A DNA stretch of 64,000 bases from Trichoderma breve (GCF_028502605.1 NC_079234.1:2542001-2606000), one strand, 5' to 3'; shown: positions 1 to 12,900, counted from the stretch's first letter. Program-made: numbers and translations. The notes: generated by a model not told the origin, from the letters alone.

Positions 1-943
1 CGAAAAGGATAATGTCTTTAGTCCATATGCAAAATGACGAATTTACTTGATGCCATGCATTAATCACACAGTTTTTTTTTGTCCTCTACCTTTCCATTAT
101 ATAAAAAACATAAAAGCACTCATTAATATCAGTCATCATAATTCGTAAATCGGAGTCCAGCTTGCCAGGCCCCCACACATGCAAGGAAATCAATGTAAGC
201 CATCCAAGAATTCCGTCCCTCAACCTGTTTTCCAACCCAAGTGTTCCAATCATCGTAGATCTACCCTTCCTCTGCATCGCCCGCCCTGGGCCGTCTTTGC
301 CGGACCTACTGCATATCCCTTCCTGCTTCATTGAGATTCTAGGATGTGCCACGTTACCTAGCATGGCCGTTATCCAAGAATTCATCAAGCCCGCGCCTTT
401 CTCGTGTTGGCCTGCATGGAAACGTGTACCAATCCATGCAAAGTGCCAGATCCGGCCTTGATTCCGAGAAATAACTGGCTCCTCTCGTCAATCGATCGAG
501 TTGCGGCCGTGCTCGAGCATGCCGATTCTCCGCAATGGCCATGATTCCATCCTCTCGGGTGCATTCCTTATTCTCCGGAAAGGAACAAGCACTCAGTAGC
601 GCCGGTGATCTGTAGCAAATCAATCATTATTAGTCAGTTGTTCTTAATATAGATGCAAGAGTATTGAAGAAAACAATTTTGCTAAGCTCAAAGCTCAATC
701 TATATAGCAGCACGCAGCACATGAAGTCATTTCAAAGGTTTCACGGTCCCTGATTGGAAGGTGGGTAACCAATGCCAATATTAGAACGAAAGTAGTCTTC
801 CCGCAGTTATACCATCCAAGTCGTGTAGTGAATGGTTTAAGTGACGGGGTGAGCTCGTAGAATCTGAAACGTAGAAATGGAATGAAAGGTTGTTATAAAA
901 GGAATGTTGTTGGTTGGCGCTCAGACTCCTTAGTGGTGGTGGC
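1..943. other. Intergenic region, left edge
   Basis: I see no convincing gene here. The short open frames on both strands overlap one another and show no domain, signal peptide or splice pattern. The part from about 600 to 943 is probably the 3' flank of the minus-strand gene that ends at 944. Confidence 0.5.
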
Positions 944-3058
944 TCAACGGCTATCCCGCCTGAGAGGCGGTTGGAGTTGAGAGACCGCACTGTATCTGCG
1001 GTCGAGGATGTATACTCCATCCTCATTGTCTCCATAGTATCCGTCGTTTCTCGGCCGCGATGAAGTTGACCAGCTTGAGGATCGTTTTCTTTCTCCAAGC
1101 TTCTGGCGCTTCTCTGCTCGCTTCTCACGGCGGCGCTCTTTTTCGCTCTTCCACTCTCTGCACTCGTGAGTCATATCTCTAGCTTCTTTGAGCTCGGATA
1201 ATGCGCCCTTGATACCAATGGCGGCTATACCGACCGAAGCTGCGTCTTGCATGATAGCTTTGGCCCTGAGCTTCTTGGCTTCTTGTGAAGAGAGAAGGCC
1301 TTCTTTGACTGCTTCTTTCCGTGCCTTCCTCTTCTCCATGCTTTTATAGACTCCATGTGCTGCGTGAACTGTGGCAATGGTCGCAAGACCTGTAGTTATA
1401 ACTTGCTTACCTCTCATTTTCTTGGCCCTTCTCTCATCCTCGGAGGAGTCTCCTAAATCGGACTCAGATCCATACCCACCCCTCCTGCGGGATTGGTCCC
1501 GAGATCGAGAACGGTCTCGGTCACGGGATTCACCACGGCCTCCACGGCGTCGGTATCTAGGATCATCGTATACGTGATCATCATCTCGTCGACCGCCGGA
1601 GTGGCGTGAGCTCCGGTCGTCATAGTCGTCATCATAATCGCGTCGGCGACGGTCATCAGCAGCGACGAGAGCACCGCTGCCGAAGCCTAGCTTCGCAAGA
1701 CCATCTCGTGCCTTGTCCACAACGCTGCGGCTTCGGCTGCGGTGACGATCCCGATCTCGCGAGGGGCTTCTAGAAAAGCTCCTGTCGCGTCCACGGGATC
1801 GCGATCGATCAAAGGCCTTTTTAGCGCCGAGGGCACCCAATCCAGCCGTTGCAAGTGCTGCGAGGCCGACACCTCCATGGCCGTCCTTTGATCGTGCACG
1901 AGATCGGGAGCGGCTTCTGCCAGTGCGACGGTCCTCTTCAATGTCATTCCTGGAGCCGTTGATCAAGCGGTTGCCCACCAGACCTCCGATGACTGACTCG
2001 GCGAGACCCAGCTTTCCGTGGTCCGCGCCGTGGGCGGCATCCACAGTGGCGGCACCGGCGGCGGCAGTAAGAATTCTCTTGGTCTTTTCTCCCCTCCAGC
2101 CGCCGGGCTCCTTGGCGACCCGGAAAGCCTCGGTGGCTCCGGCAAGAAGCGAGGCGATGGCGGCCTTTTGGACTTTGCTGGCACCTCTGCCGCTTCTGGA
2201 GCTCGAGCGGGAACGACCGCTGCGGACGCTGCGTGAGCCAGGGCTACCACCGCGGCTCCGAGTGTCAGAGTGCCTGTCGTCACCTAGGCCAGTGAGAGAC
2301 TTAACGGCGGCTCCAAGACCGGTAGCGGCGATTGCACTCTCAAGGAAGTTCTTGTGGCCCTTCTTCTCCTTGGTATCGCTCTCACCATCCGACTCATAGT
2401 AGTCGTCAAGGCGGCCGTCCCGGCCACGCTGGAGAATGTAGGTTGCCTTCTGATCCTTCCTTGCTTGCTGTTTGCTGTAGAACTCAGCACCTCCATATGC
2501 AGCGAGTGCGCCAAAGCCCGCGAGCGCGGCCGACGACAGTGCATTGCGCTGCACTGGAGTGCCATTTCCCTCCTTCTTGGCTTCATGGCGGTCATAGAGT
2601 TCTTTGCCGCCCACGAGGAGGGCGGCGCCGGCAACAGCAGCAATGAGCTTCTCTTGCTTCGATAAAGTCTTGGTGTGCTTGGGCTTTCTGTCACGATCAT
2701 CGCCTCCATGGCTGCTCCCAGCATACCTTGAGTGGCGGTCACTGTCCCGGGCGTCGAGCCGCGATCCATAAGTGCGGCGGTATTCGTAATCCTCCTGGTA
2801 GTAGCCGGGCTCTGCAGAACGAGCACGGCGCACATCGTGAGTGTGAACGTAGTCTCGTCCACTGGGTGGCGGGAAATCACGACGAACTTCCTCTACAGAG
2901 AGGCTGCTGTCGCGAGGGTCTGCGCGAGGAACGAGGTCGCGGTTCCGAACGTTGGCATCTCCATAGTTGTCAAAATAGCGGGGATCGCGGTCATCCACGA
3001 CGTCCCCTCGCAAGTAGCGACGGGAATATTCAAAGTCCTGCCCGCTGTGGCTCGCCAT
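944..3058 (-). CDS. DUF3824-like Arg/Ser-rich, Gly/Ala-repeat protein
   Basis: This is a single-exon gene of 704 codons. The N-terminal ~130 residues are rich in Tyr, Asp and Arg. Several hydrophobic Gly/Ala stretches follow, such as LIAAVAGAALLVGG and ALAGFGALAAYGGAEF. They alternate with strongly basic RS/RD repeats (RSRSRSRARSKDG and similar) and with a long Arg/Asp-rich region of about residues 430-560. The C-terminus has a Lys/Arg/Glu helix-like segment and a short Tyr/Asp-rich tail. Alternating Ala/Gly hydrophobic patches and RS-rich spacers fit fungal proteins annotated with DUF3824, whose biochemical role is not established. The repeats could drive membrane association or self-assembly, but that is inference. 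The start is the first ATG of the open frame, and the Tyr-rich N-terminus directly follows it. The family assignment is from composition and repeat pattern, not from an alignment. Confidence 0.75.
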   Translation of the reverse strand: MASHSGQDFEYSRRYLRGDVVDDRDPRYFDNYGDANVRNRDLVPRADPRDSSLSVEEVRRDFPPPSGRDYVHTHDVRRARSAEPGYYQEDYEYRRTYGSRLDARDSDRHSRYAGSSHGGDDRDRKPKHTKTLSKQEKLIAAVAGAALLVGGKELYDRHEAKKEGNGTPVQRNALSSAALAGFGALAAYGGAEFYSKQQARKDQKATYILQRGRDGRLDDYYESDGESDTKEKKGHKNFLESAIAATGLGAAVKSLTGLGDDRHSDTRSRGGSPGSRSVRSGRSRSSSRSGRGASKVQKAAIASLLAGATEAFRVAKEPGGWRGEKTKRILTAAAGAATVDAAHGADHGKLGLAESVIGGLVGNRLINGSRNDIEEDRRTGRSRSRSRARSKDGHGGVGLAALATAGLGALGAKKAFDRSRSRGRDRSFSRSPSRDRDRHRSRSRSVVDKARDGLAKLGFGSGALVAADDRRRRDYDDDYDDRSSRHSGGRRDDDHVYDDPRYRRRGGRGESRDRDRSRSRDQSRRRGGYGSESDLGDSSEDERRAKKMRGKQVITTGLATIATVHAAHGVYKSMEKRKARKEAVKEGLLSSQEAKKLRAKAIMQDAASVGIAAIGIKGALSELKEARDMTHECREWKSEKERRREKRAEKRQKLGERKRSSSWSTSSRPRNDGYYGDNEDGVYILDRRYSAVSQLQPPLRRDSR

Positions 3059-5207
3059 TTGGAAGAAGAGTTGATTCTGCCTTGTGTCGTCCTGTAGAGG
3101 GTGGTTGGTTCGTAGAGATGAAGCGTCTAAGTGCGCTGGCGGGGTAGCTGGCTTTTATAATATGCCGCACAAAACTACGGACGAAAGCAACTGCCGATCT
3201 AGCCCTTGTATTTGTTGCTTTACTTTGGTGCAAGAGTCAGCTGATGAGCGCTTCTGCGGGTGTTTTTGCTTTTCTGCTGGTGTCTGGCGCGTCGATGCCG
3301 GTGTTTGCAGCAGATATACTCGTATCTTGACGGTAACAGTTGGAAGAGGTTTGAAGAAGTAAAAAGAAACTTCGGCTGCAAGATTTGCGAGAGGCAGGAC
3401 CAAAAGACATTGTCGAATTGGGGGCCTTGGAAGGAGGGACTTGGCCGCAGCGCCTGCATGAAGCAGCGGGGCAAGACGTAATGGCGACACATGAAGATGA
3501 CCGGGGGTAGGCGCACCCCTGCTGTTGCCCTGCTTTTGTTTTTGCCTTGCGCTCGGGCTGGCGATTTGATAGGGCAAGGCGGTCTGAGCGGCATAATTGC
3601 TGAACTGCAGGCTTTTACCATACCGTACAGTAATGCACTGATGCCATGCACAGACAGAGAAGGCTGTGGCTCAGCAGCTGCGCCTCATGGTTCAGTTGGT
3701 TGAGATTCTTGTGTTCGTAACGGTTGAGGCGATATTCAGCAATCTTGAAGGGTTACTTGACCTACTAACCTTGGTACGCAGCAACTATCCGCTCAATATT
3801 CGTGTAGTCAAAGATCAAACTCACCCATCATGTCTCCCAACAAACACACGCACGCACGCACACACAAACTCGGGCGCTCCGATGTCCTCCCACTCGCTCT
3901 TGTGGTGTTCATATTCAGCCTCAGCAGCCAAGCAGAGAGGGAGCGCTTCTAGGCCTGCTAGACTCCTCTACGTCTGGTCAAGCTTCGGTCGGTCGACTGA
4001 ACCAGAGCCAGCTGAGTAGCCTCATGCCCGTCTTGGACACCGGGTGACCGACAGCTGCTAATCTCACATAACTCCCCTACTGTACACAAGCACATTACGT
4101 CGCCTGATATTATTCAAGTCTATGTGAAGTCTGTATCTCCCTTGCCATGCCGTCTCAACAACCTCACGGGAGAACCCACGGCCACCCGCCGCCTAGAACA
4201 AGCCCCAACGCCACATCCAGCCTGAGCCCGAATCTGAGCGCCTCTTTGGCATGGAAATCAAATCTTCTCTTCCATGTTTCTTCTCCCTATTGTTCTGCTC
4301 AATTGCCTACTAGGTAATACGTCGACCCCGCTTCTCTCCCGAGGCCTCACCCGCCTTTTCGACTCGTTAGCCACACACGCCAGCCACCCGTGACTTGACC
4401 TCATTCGCTGGATGTGGCTCGTGACGGGATTTATTGGTTGAAACAGAGGCTGTCGCTCAAGCCACTTTATGGCGGGGTGACCTCTTTGGAGAATGATGTC
4501 ATGCCTCTTGCGCAGAGGAAAAATGAAATGCTCCCAACAATACGCCTGGTAACAGATACAGATGTTGTATTGCATCATCTACAACGGTCTATTTAGTGAT
4601 CGCCATCAGTTCTTATAGCATTTACAATTAAATAGACTATATTCTCAGAACCGTAGAAAAAGAGCATTACAACCTTACGGCTCTGCGCTCGTTTCCCTCG
4701 TAAATACAACCAGGGCAACGGCTCTACAAGGCCATATCCATCTTCCCTTTCTAGCCTAGCGCAACTTGCACCTTATCGTGACACTGCCGTACCTTTGTAA
4801 CAACAGCTTCTCACAATGCTTAAGTCTCCAAACCCAGCCAGTCGAATGCTACTCTGGTATCGCTTCGTTATCCAAAGATATAAAGTACCTTGCCTTGATT
4901 ACTTTACCCCCGTAAGAATCGAAACTGCGCAATTAAATGGGGCCGAAAGAGAAGGGGAAAAAAAAAAGTACACGCTGCCCGCCCGCTATGTGACGACGTA
5001 TGTGACGAGGCTCAGCCTGGGCAACTGTCTACATTCCAATCATACACGCTTTATCGGCTTTTGAACTCGACAAAATTTACCATCATTTTCATGCATGCTC
5101 CTCTGCTTTCTCTTCTTCATTTGATTTACAGATGACCAAATCTGTCACTCAACTACCTTGACAACCCTATCGCATCAGATGCCAGATACAGCAAATACTT
5201 CAAAACC
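3059..5207. other. Intergenic region, divergent promoter
   Basis: This is the promoter space between the minus-strand gene starting at 3058 and the plus-strand gene starting at 5208. It contains short CA/CG-rich simple sequence near 3843-3870 and no open frame with recognisable protein character. Confidence 0.5.
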
Positions 5208-5947
5208 ATGCATCACTTCATCGCCGCTGTCCTCGCAACAAGCTCTCTCGCCTTGGCGCATCACTCAATGTAGGTCTTCTTAGTACCTGGATTAATTCTG
5301 CTTTGAGAATGTATAAAACCAAAATCTTCAGTGATCATTAACTAACGAAATATACATTCTCTTTTGCAGAACTGCGACTCGGCACTTCTCAAGGCCTGTC
5401 CAGCCTACAGCATTCGCCGATGATCCTGCCCTGCTTCCTCCTAGACCACTCGTTATTCTCACGCCGAGCGAGTCGGATCTTGGTGATGTTGAAAGTACAT
5501 TGAGTTCATCACCGTAAGCTACCAACTATTCCCCTTTTGTTATCTGCTGTCATGTCAACCTTGAAGAAGACATGTCTTTTATGTCCTCTTATTTCATGTT
5601 GAATCTCATTCTAACCATAAGGTACCAGAACCGTCGAAGCCACAACTATTCCTTTTGAAGATGTCGACCCTACTCTATTCATACTATCCACTTCATCCAT
5701 ACTGCATTCATCTCCCTCTTCCACATCATTAGCCTCTTCTACGGCGGCATTCGCATCATCTACATCAACCGCACCGGCAAACCACGCAGAGAAACGACTC
5801 GCCTCATCTAGTTCTCCCTCCCTCACCACAATAACAGGAACTAGCACCACAACATCATCTACGTCTAATCCGGCCTCAGTGCCAACAGCCTTTGCCAACG
5901 CTGCTGTCGGCCTCATCGCCATTGTAGGGCTCGCAATGGCATTATGA
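5208..5947 (+). CDS. Small Ser/Thr-rich, probably GPI-anchored secreted protein
   Basis: I rebuilt three exons: 5208-5269, 5370-5513 and 5629-5947, giving 174 residues. The introns have donors GTAGGT and GTAAGC and CTAAC branch points. The second acceptor is the CAG ending at 5628, because the nearer AG at 5621 leads to an early stop. The N-terminus (MHHFIAAVLATSSLALAHHS) is a typical signal peptide. The middle is rich in Ser, Thr and Pro, as in O-mannosylated wall proteins. The last ~17 residues are a hydrophobic tail (AAVGLIAIVGLAMAL) after a small-residue stretch, which is the usual GPI-attachment layout. It probably sits at the plasma membrane or cell wall. No catalytic domain is visible and I do not recognise the family. 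The multi-exon structure is supported because the reading frame stays open only with these junctions. Confidence 0.7.
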
Positions 5948-7495
5948 GCGTAGATGGCATCACCAGTTAACACAACTTATTTCTGCAACCTTTTTTTCTT
6001 CTTCTCCACGGCAGACACGAGGTCAGCTGAACAGAGACTAAAAGGAGAAATAAGAGAACCAGGAGAGGATAAACCCTCCTATTACACTAAGACCAAGACG
6101 ACCTAAATGCTTTGTATCTAGACGCAGGCAACCAGTTGTTTTTTCATAAACCAATAGAGAGGAGAGTCTGTTTATCCTCAGACCCGATGACTGACTTTTT
6201 TTTTTTGGTATTATTCTTGAATCCTATCGTACAAATTGAACAGTTTTGCAGCAACATCGTACTACGCTGTCTCGCATCAAATGCCATAGGCAATCCAGCC
6301 CTGAAAACAACCCTCCGAAAATACGGACTCAAGAAATTGAAGTTTAGAAAAAAAAAAAAAAAAAAAAAGATCAAAAAATCTCATTGTGCAACCATTTTTG
6401 CCAAATTCGCATCCCATTTAAATGCCCTTGGGTCGTTCGCCCATCATCTTGTTTTGCTTTTTCATTCTCTCGTATTTTTCCTCACTTTTTTTTTCTGGGC
6501 AGCCCATCCCGTCATTTGTCTAGCAAAAATGATAATAATAATAAAAAAAAAGATCGTAACGGAAGCCCTTTGCGTTTCTCATCAATAGCATGGTAGCTGG
6601 AGCAAACTTGAACTAATGCTCAGGAGTGTGAAAACAGGAACAGCCCTTTTCATAAAGCCTTCCGAGATCCCAACAGGTGCAAGACTAGGTATGCCTTTCC
6701 AATCCAAGTCCTGCCGTGAATAATATCGTCTCCTGAGCCCCAGAAGTGTGTGAAATCTCATCCACTCTCTACCGAAAACCGTGTCAGAGTAACCATGGTT
6801 GCCCAGCCAAGAGGAAAAGACCTCCATATTAACACAAGGTCTCCAATGCCAGCGCCCTCAAGCACTGGCTCTATTTCCTACTCTCAAACTTTTTTTTCCC
6901 TTTTCCTCTTCTCCTATGTCTTTCCCATTTTGTCATTCTTTTTTTTTTCTTCATTCTTCTTCTTTTTCTCAGAAAGGAAATCCCAAACCAGAGTGCCAAA
7001 CGCTTTTGCTGCGTTACAGGTTCCGGACCCAAAATAAAAACACAAATCTCCAGGGGTATCTTTCTTCCCCCTTTTTTGGTTGTGCCCTCCTAGAGTAGCG
7101 AAACGCCCCGTCTCCGTCGTCTGTCGCCTTCATCTGCGCATAGGTAGACAATCAAAGGGCAAAGAAATGAATCTTACAAAACCAAAAATCCTTAAATAAT
7201 TCACAGTTTGTTGCAACGCTTTTTGTTTTGCCGTTTCCCTTGCCGAGCCTTAGCCAAGAATAGCTAGGCAGAACTGTGACGAAAGAAAAATGAAAAGGTT
7301 AAAATGCGTTTCCACTTGAACCGGCCAAGGAATTGCCATGACAAGCTTTCTGAGCTGTCCGGCCAAACCACAAGAAACAGATATGCAGGAAGCGCCTTCA
7401 AGGCTATTCGCCCAGACACCACAGACGAGAGAAACCCCCAAATGGCCAGGAGTCAGTACCGCTGCTGCATGACCAGCTAAGGATCAAATATTCCC
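5948..7495. other. Intergenic region between convergent genes
   Basis: These are the 3' flanks of the GPI-protein gene and the La-motif gene. The region holds an uninterrupted run of 21 A at 6348-6368 and many T-rich tracts (for example 6199-6207 and 6940-6975). I see no gene. Confidence 0.5.
6348..6368 (+). repeat. Poly(A) tract, 21 bases
   Basis: Mononucleotide run of 21 A in the 3' flank of the gene ending at 5947. No retroposon-like body was found upstream of it. Confidence 0.9.
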
Positions 7496-9926
7496 CTACA
7501 CCGATTGCTCGTTGTGTACACCGTTGGGCAAAGTGCTGTCAACGGGCTTCTCGACATGTCCATTCACGGCAATTGGGCCGTTAGTCTTGGCCAGGCCGTC
7601 GAGAGCACCTGAGGGAGCAAAGTCGGGCACATCTGCCGACAGCTGACTGACGCCGTTGACATGGCCGTTTGCTAGACCGTTGACTCCCTGGCCGATGAAA
7701 GCATCCTCGGGCAGCTGCTGAAACGGGACTTCAGCGTGGGCTGCATACGCAGGGGGTGATGCCATGCCGTATGGTACAGGCACTCCGTTAAACTGGGGTG
7801 GCATTTGCGAGGGTCGGTTCTTGAAAGTGAGGTGGGCGGGTCCGTGGTTTCGAGCAAACTCATCCCGGTCCTCAAGAGGCAACACAAAGCTTTCCCACGC
7901 CTGGCTTCGTCGCACGCGCTCAATGTCATCTTCACCGACAGCGAGGTCGAGTTCGGTGGAGATCTCACAAACAGCACGGACCATGGCGATATCGGCAGAC
8001 AGCTCTCGCACACGCTTGAAGGAGGCAATGAAGTGCAAGGGCACAAAACCTTGCGAGTCCATCCGCGCGCGGAGATATACGTCCTTGCACAAGTTCTCGA
8101 TGGAGAAGTAGTACTCAACCTGGCTCTTCAATACCGGCACCAACATGTTGTCCCAGTAGGGCTGAGGCTGGAAGGGCATGGCCGTCATCGGCGTGATGGG
8201 ATACTCGTAGGGCCCAAACTGAGTTTGAACCTGAGGAATGCGTGCTGATCCATTGGGCAGAGACATGCGATGGAAGTTTTGGCCGTTGTTGCGGCCGCCT
8301 CTGCCACCCCTTTGAGATGGCATGAACATCTGACCATGGCCACCTTGTCTGGGCGGTGGGCTGTAGGGGCCTTGGGCTCGTCCGCCCATGGCGCCCGATG
8401 CAGAGAAGCTGGATGCAGTGTGCTGATGCTGGTGCTGGGTGTTGACAGGATGATGTCCGCCACGGCCGCGGTATGCACCTCGTGGTCTATCATTGCGGTT
8501 CTCCGTTCGTTCACGGACAGCATGGCCCTGCTCCTTAAAACACGAGTGTTAGCACATCATTCCAGAACAATGGCGGTGAGGTTGGTATGGGAGTGTCCTC
8601 TTCCACCACCCCCTTCTCAGCTGCAATTGCATTCATCGAGAAATTACTTACAGTTGAATTTGATGTAGCATCCTTGTTCTTCTCGCTACCAGCGTGGTTC
8701 GCGGCTTTCCTTTGCTCACGTGCGTTTGACATGTCTGTCGATGAACGCTTAGCTTGAGGCGCTGGGGCACCGCGGTTCGGGCCGTTGGCACCATCGCGAG
8801 GGCGCTCCTTGTTGCTGCCGTTGCTGTTACCGCTGTTGGTGTTCTCACTGGGCTTGCCCTGGCTGGCGACGGGCGCGGTGCCCTTGTCACTGGCGTGGGA
8901 TGGTGTAGCCCTTGAGCCATTTGCATTTCTAGCTCCACCTCGAGGCTTGGAGTTACGCATCTGAGGAAGCTGCGTTTCAAAGTTGACGCTCGGCACGTAA
9001 TCCATAGTCACCCATTTTCCCTTTTGTCTCGGCTTTGACTGGGAACCGTCCTCTGAGGCATCCTTCTCGGGACGATCGGACTTCTCTGCGGGCTTCTTCT
9101 TGTCCTCTTGGATGGCCGTCTCTGGAGTGGGCCAGGCCGTAGTATCGGCGACTGAAGGGGGTACATTGCCAGCATCTTTGTCCGCTACTCTTGAACCACG
9201 GCTGGCATTTCTCTCAGATCGAGGGGCATCGACCAATTTGCGAGGGGGCTTGACGCCATTTGGTATGCTATCACGCTGGGCAGCAGCTGGAACACCGTTC
9301 TCAGCCACCTTGGCGGATACGTCAGGCTTCGGTGAACCATTGGTTGTCTGCTCTGCAGAGCCGGCAGATGGCTTGGTCTTTGCCTGAGCTTCCGCTCGCT
9401 GCCGCCAGATATTGACGGATGGAATGGGCGCCTCAAACAGTTCGACTTTGGGAACCTCTTTCTCAGACTCCTGGTCCTTGTCCGTTACTGATTGCTCGTT
9501 GGCTTGCTTTTCAGCAGCCTTTGACTTCTTAGACTTCCGCGGCCTTCTGGAATCTTGTTCGTCGACCGATCGCGTGGTCGTACTCGAAGACCTCGTGCCT
9601 TTGTCGCCTCGTCGCCAAGGGCGATCTAATCTGCCAGACTCGTCATCCCGTACGGGCTCGCGGCGCGTCTCCTGGACTTCCTCTGATCGGGTCTCAACCT
9701 CCAAACCAGTATTACTGACGGCATCCTGCTTCTCCGTGTTGGCGGAAGAATCGGCGCTTCGAACGGCACCGTTGGATTCGGTCGCATTTTCGGCGTCCGC
9801 GGTAGACTTGGGCGCGGCTGCGGGTGGCTGGGAGTCCTGGACGGGCTGCCCAGGCAAGGCATTTGATGGCACGGTGCCCTGGCCCTTGGCGGCCTGCGCA
9901 TAAGAAAAAGCTGAAGCGGTTGCCAT
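7496..9926 (-). CDS. La-motif RNA-binding protein (LARP / Sro9-like)
   Basis: Two exons, 9926-8652 and 8533-7496, encode 770 residues. The intron has a GTAAGT donor and an AAG acceptor, and both junctions are in phase 0. The first 425 residues are low in complexity, rich in Ser, Pro, Lys and Glu, and begin with ASAFSYAQAAKGQ, typical of fungal Sro9/LARP proteins. RGG-type Gly/Arg stretches (RGAYRGRGG, SQRGGRGGRN) precede the domain. The La motif lies at about residues 555-650, with the diagnostic VEYYFSIENLCKDVYLRARM, then GFVPLHFIASFKRV and a final WESFVLP. No RRM follows it, as in Sro9/Slf1. Such proteins bind mRNA, associate with polysomes and affect translation and mRNA stability. The C-terminal ~120 residues are Asn/Gly/Val-rich and disordered. 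Intron retention would give a 463-residue product without the La motif. Confidence 0.88.
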
Positions 9927-12900
9927 TTTTGATGGAACCGTAAGAGGGGATGGTGAAGAAGAAGAGAAAGAAATGATGCGGCAGCGAAACTGATGTCTTT
10001 GATAAACACTAAAGGCGTGATATCCCGGTACAAGGTTTCAAGTCGCACCTCGCAGTGGCAAGTATAAGGTTATCTCTCGAGGTGGAAAGTTCCAGAGAAA
10101 TTTCTTTGGCGTATGGGAAAACGCTAAAGAGGCACCAGACACGGAAATCCTGCTAGAGGGCCGAGAGGCAGTCGATTTCTTTCTCTTGGAATGCTTCTCG
10201 GGAGGAGAAGCGAGTGCGTAGAATCCGTAGCTGTAAAGCGGGACGGTCGTCTCTCGAGCCCAGGCAAAGGGATCAAGATCACGTCGGTAGGTGGCGGAGG
10301 GGCCCGAAAACTATTAACCGGTCGAAAACGCAAAGGCGGCCGGTCGGCAAAAGGCGCCTCAAGGCGGTGGCTGTCGCACACTCAGAGCCTCCAGGCGTCG
10401 CACGTACACGTACGGGTGGAAGGACAGAGAAGCAGGCCGAGCAACAAGTCAGCCAGGTCAGGCAAAGGGAGAGGTGACAACAGGCTGCCGGATTGAGGGT
10501 CGAAGGTGACCGGGGTGCAGGAGGAAATAACTGTTGCGCAGTGGCACGCGGGCAATGCAGGGCAGAAGAAGGAAAAAGATGAAGGAGGAAAACCAGCTGC
10601 GCTCCTCGACAGGTCACAGCGCAGCCTGTCAGGAAACGGTCAAACAAATGCCAGCCGGCGCGGCAATTCTTGAGAATTGACTGGTCAAGGTGGTGGTGAA
10701 AAAGATGAAGAGGGCACAAAGGGCAAACGAAAGAGGCAAGTTGATAATTTTTGCTTTGTGTGCCAGAATAATAAAAACTTTTTTTTTTTTTTTTTTTGGT
10801 TCCCCTCTCTTCCTAGACGATAGGGCGCCTAGACGGGTTTGGCGGGTTTGGCGGGTTTTTTGGGGCCCAGGACAGCGTCCTGAAAGCGGAGCGGCTGGGC
10901 GGCTTAGTTACAGCCCCCAGCGAGCGAATTGGCGCTGGATTACGGAGTGCAGTTGGCCCCCAGCGGGCCTATGGAAGCACGCTCTTACAGCGCTGCTGGT
11001 CCCAAACTAGTAGGTAAGAATGGAGGTAGGGCGGGTTTCCAGGGCCTTGTGCCTGTGAGAACTGGGGGTGAGGAAGGGTAAAAATAATGGAAGCCCAGGG
11101 TTTAGAATAATATTGAATAATAAAAATAAAAGTAAAAATAAAGACAAAAAAAGCCCTTGCTCGTGAAGCTGATGCAATTAATTCGATTTGCCCGGCCGAG
11201 GGCACAACTGCTGGGGCTTCCGCGGCCCACACTTGGATAATGGAAAATCGTTTGCTGCAGGTGGAGTGATTGAAAATGCGCGAATATGGCTTGTAAGCCG
11301 AATGTCGGGTCGAGTCGGTGTCTGGTGTTTGAGAGAGGCAGCCCGAGCGTTGCTCAAGTTCGAGTCGGTGGCTTTTTCAAGTACCGGACTGCCGGAGAAA
11401 TATAAATACTCAATAGGATACTCGGTGTCAGAACATTAGAACCTCAGTAGTAGGTGGCGGGTAAGCAGTTTAAGGCTCTGTTTGCCGTCTTGTTCATGGC
11501 CCTTGTTTCGTTTCCATGCCGCCTACTTCGTTGCTTTTCTTCGGATACGAACTACAGCAGGCCTGGCAGCGAATAGCGAATAGCAAATTGCAGAAGCCGG
11601 CGGCGGCGTGAGACATGCACATTTAGTGCGGAGTCATTCAAACCCGACCTGTGTGCGGCCCTGATTTGTCCATGTACATGCGCAAACAAGGTGCGTAAGG
11701 TTGTACCTAAGGCAGAGATCCTGTGGTGCGGCGCCAGCATTTTGGGGCACTTCAGCCCCCCGGAATGCGTTGTCAGGATGCGATCCGCCGCTATAATTAT
11801 CAGGCATCCTATTGGCAGCCCGGCTGCGAGGCTTCGTCCTTGCGGCCGTGCATAATCACTGGCCTTGTCCTGCTCTTTCTCATTTCGCTTCGTGATCAGC
11901 AGGCTGCGTGCCGGGAGATCGGCCGCGTTTGTCGTGACTTGCTGCGTCGCGCCGCGCTTTATCACTTATCCTCTATCATATCATTTATCGCCCTTATCGA
12001 CAAGCGATATCCGCGATAAAGGGTCCGTGGGCAACATTTTTTGTGCCTGCGCCGAGTGTCACTGGCGATGAGGGGAGCTCTCTCAGTTTAGTACGGAGTA
12101 GTATTTACTTGTAAATCTCTCATGTACGAATAACCCACGGCAGAGGGTAGCGGGATTTTGCACGTAGTACCCAAAGGAGAAGAGTTGGTGACATGGAAAA
12201 TGTACTCTGTCGCAAATACTCCGCAGTTGTGGTGCTACTGGCTGGTAAGAGTCATCGTCATATTTGCCGAGGCCTCTCTGTCTCAGTCCAGCCCGCCCTT
12301 GCGAGTACTACATAGCAGCACCAGCACCAGCACCAGAGAAAACGCAACTGGAGAGCACTTTTGATTCCCACTTTCGTATTCCGCGCCGAGCACTTCGTAT
12401 ACCCGATACATAGTAATCACCCGCTTTCTAGGCATTTACGGCCAAATGGGCACCGGAAATGCTTCTCCGGTTGTCATTGTTTGCTTTTGGACTGTGGTGG
12501 CTTAAAATGGGCTGCGCAGCGCAAAGTAGCGCTACCTCCAAGGGTATACCGGAGGTACGGCGTTTCGGAGTACCCTGCAATACCGCACCAGCGTTACCCG
12601 TGACAATGCACATCTCTGTTGGTTTTTATTGCTCACTTGGACAAAGTGCAAATCCTTTGTTCTAGATGCTGTGATCTGCTCCGGATCGTCTTTATTCAAA
12701 ACTACTAGATACTAGTAGGTAGTACCTACCTTAGTGAAATAGTACCTGGCAGGCTCCAAGCATGATGATCACCATGAGCTCATCAATGAGGTAGATGTTG
12801 GTGGTACGGAGCACAGAGACCTCTCGACCTTCAAAGGAGCCAATCAGACCCGTCTCTTTCCCCGATTAATATATGTCAACAACCCCTGGCATGGCAGGTG

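Noticed and set aside
3666..4019. Plus-strand frame of 117 codons in the promoter region
   Set aside because: It runs through a simple-sequence block (ACGCACGCACACACA) and shows no domain.
6348..6368. Poly(A) tract as the tail of a retroposon
   Set aside because: No LINE- or SINE-like body or target-site duplication was recognised next to it.
11552..11965. Minus-strand frame of 137 codons
   Set aside because: Overlapped by open plus-strand frames, no domain, no splice context.
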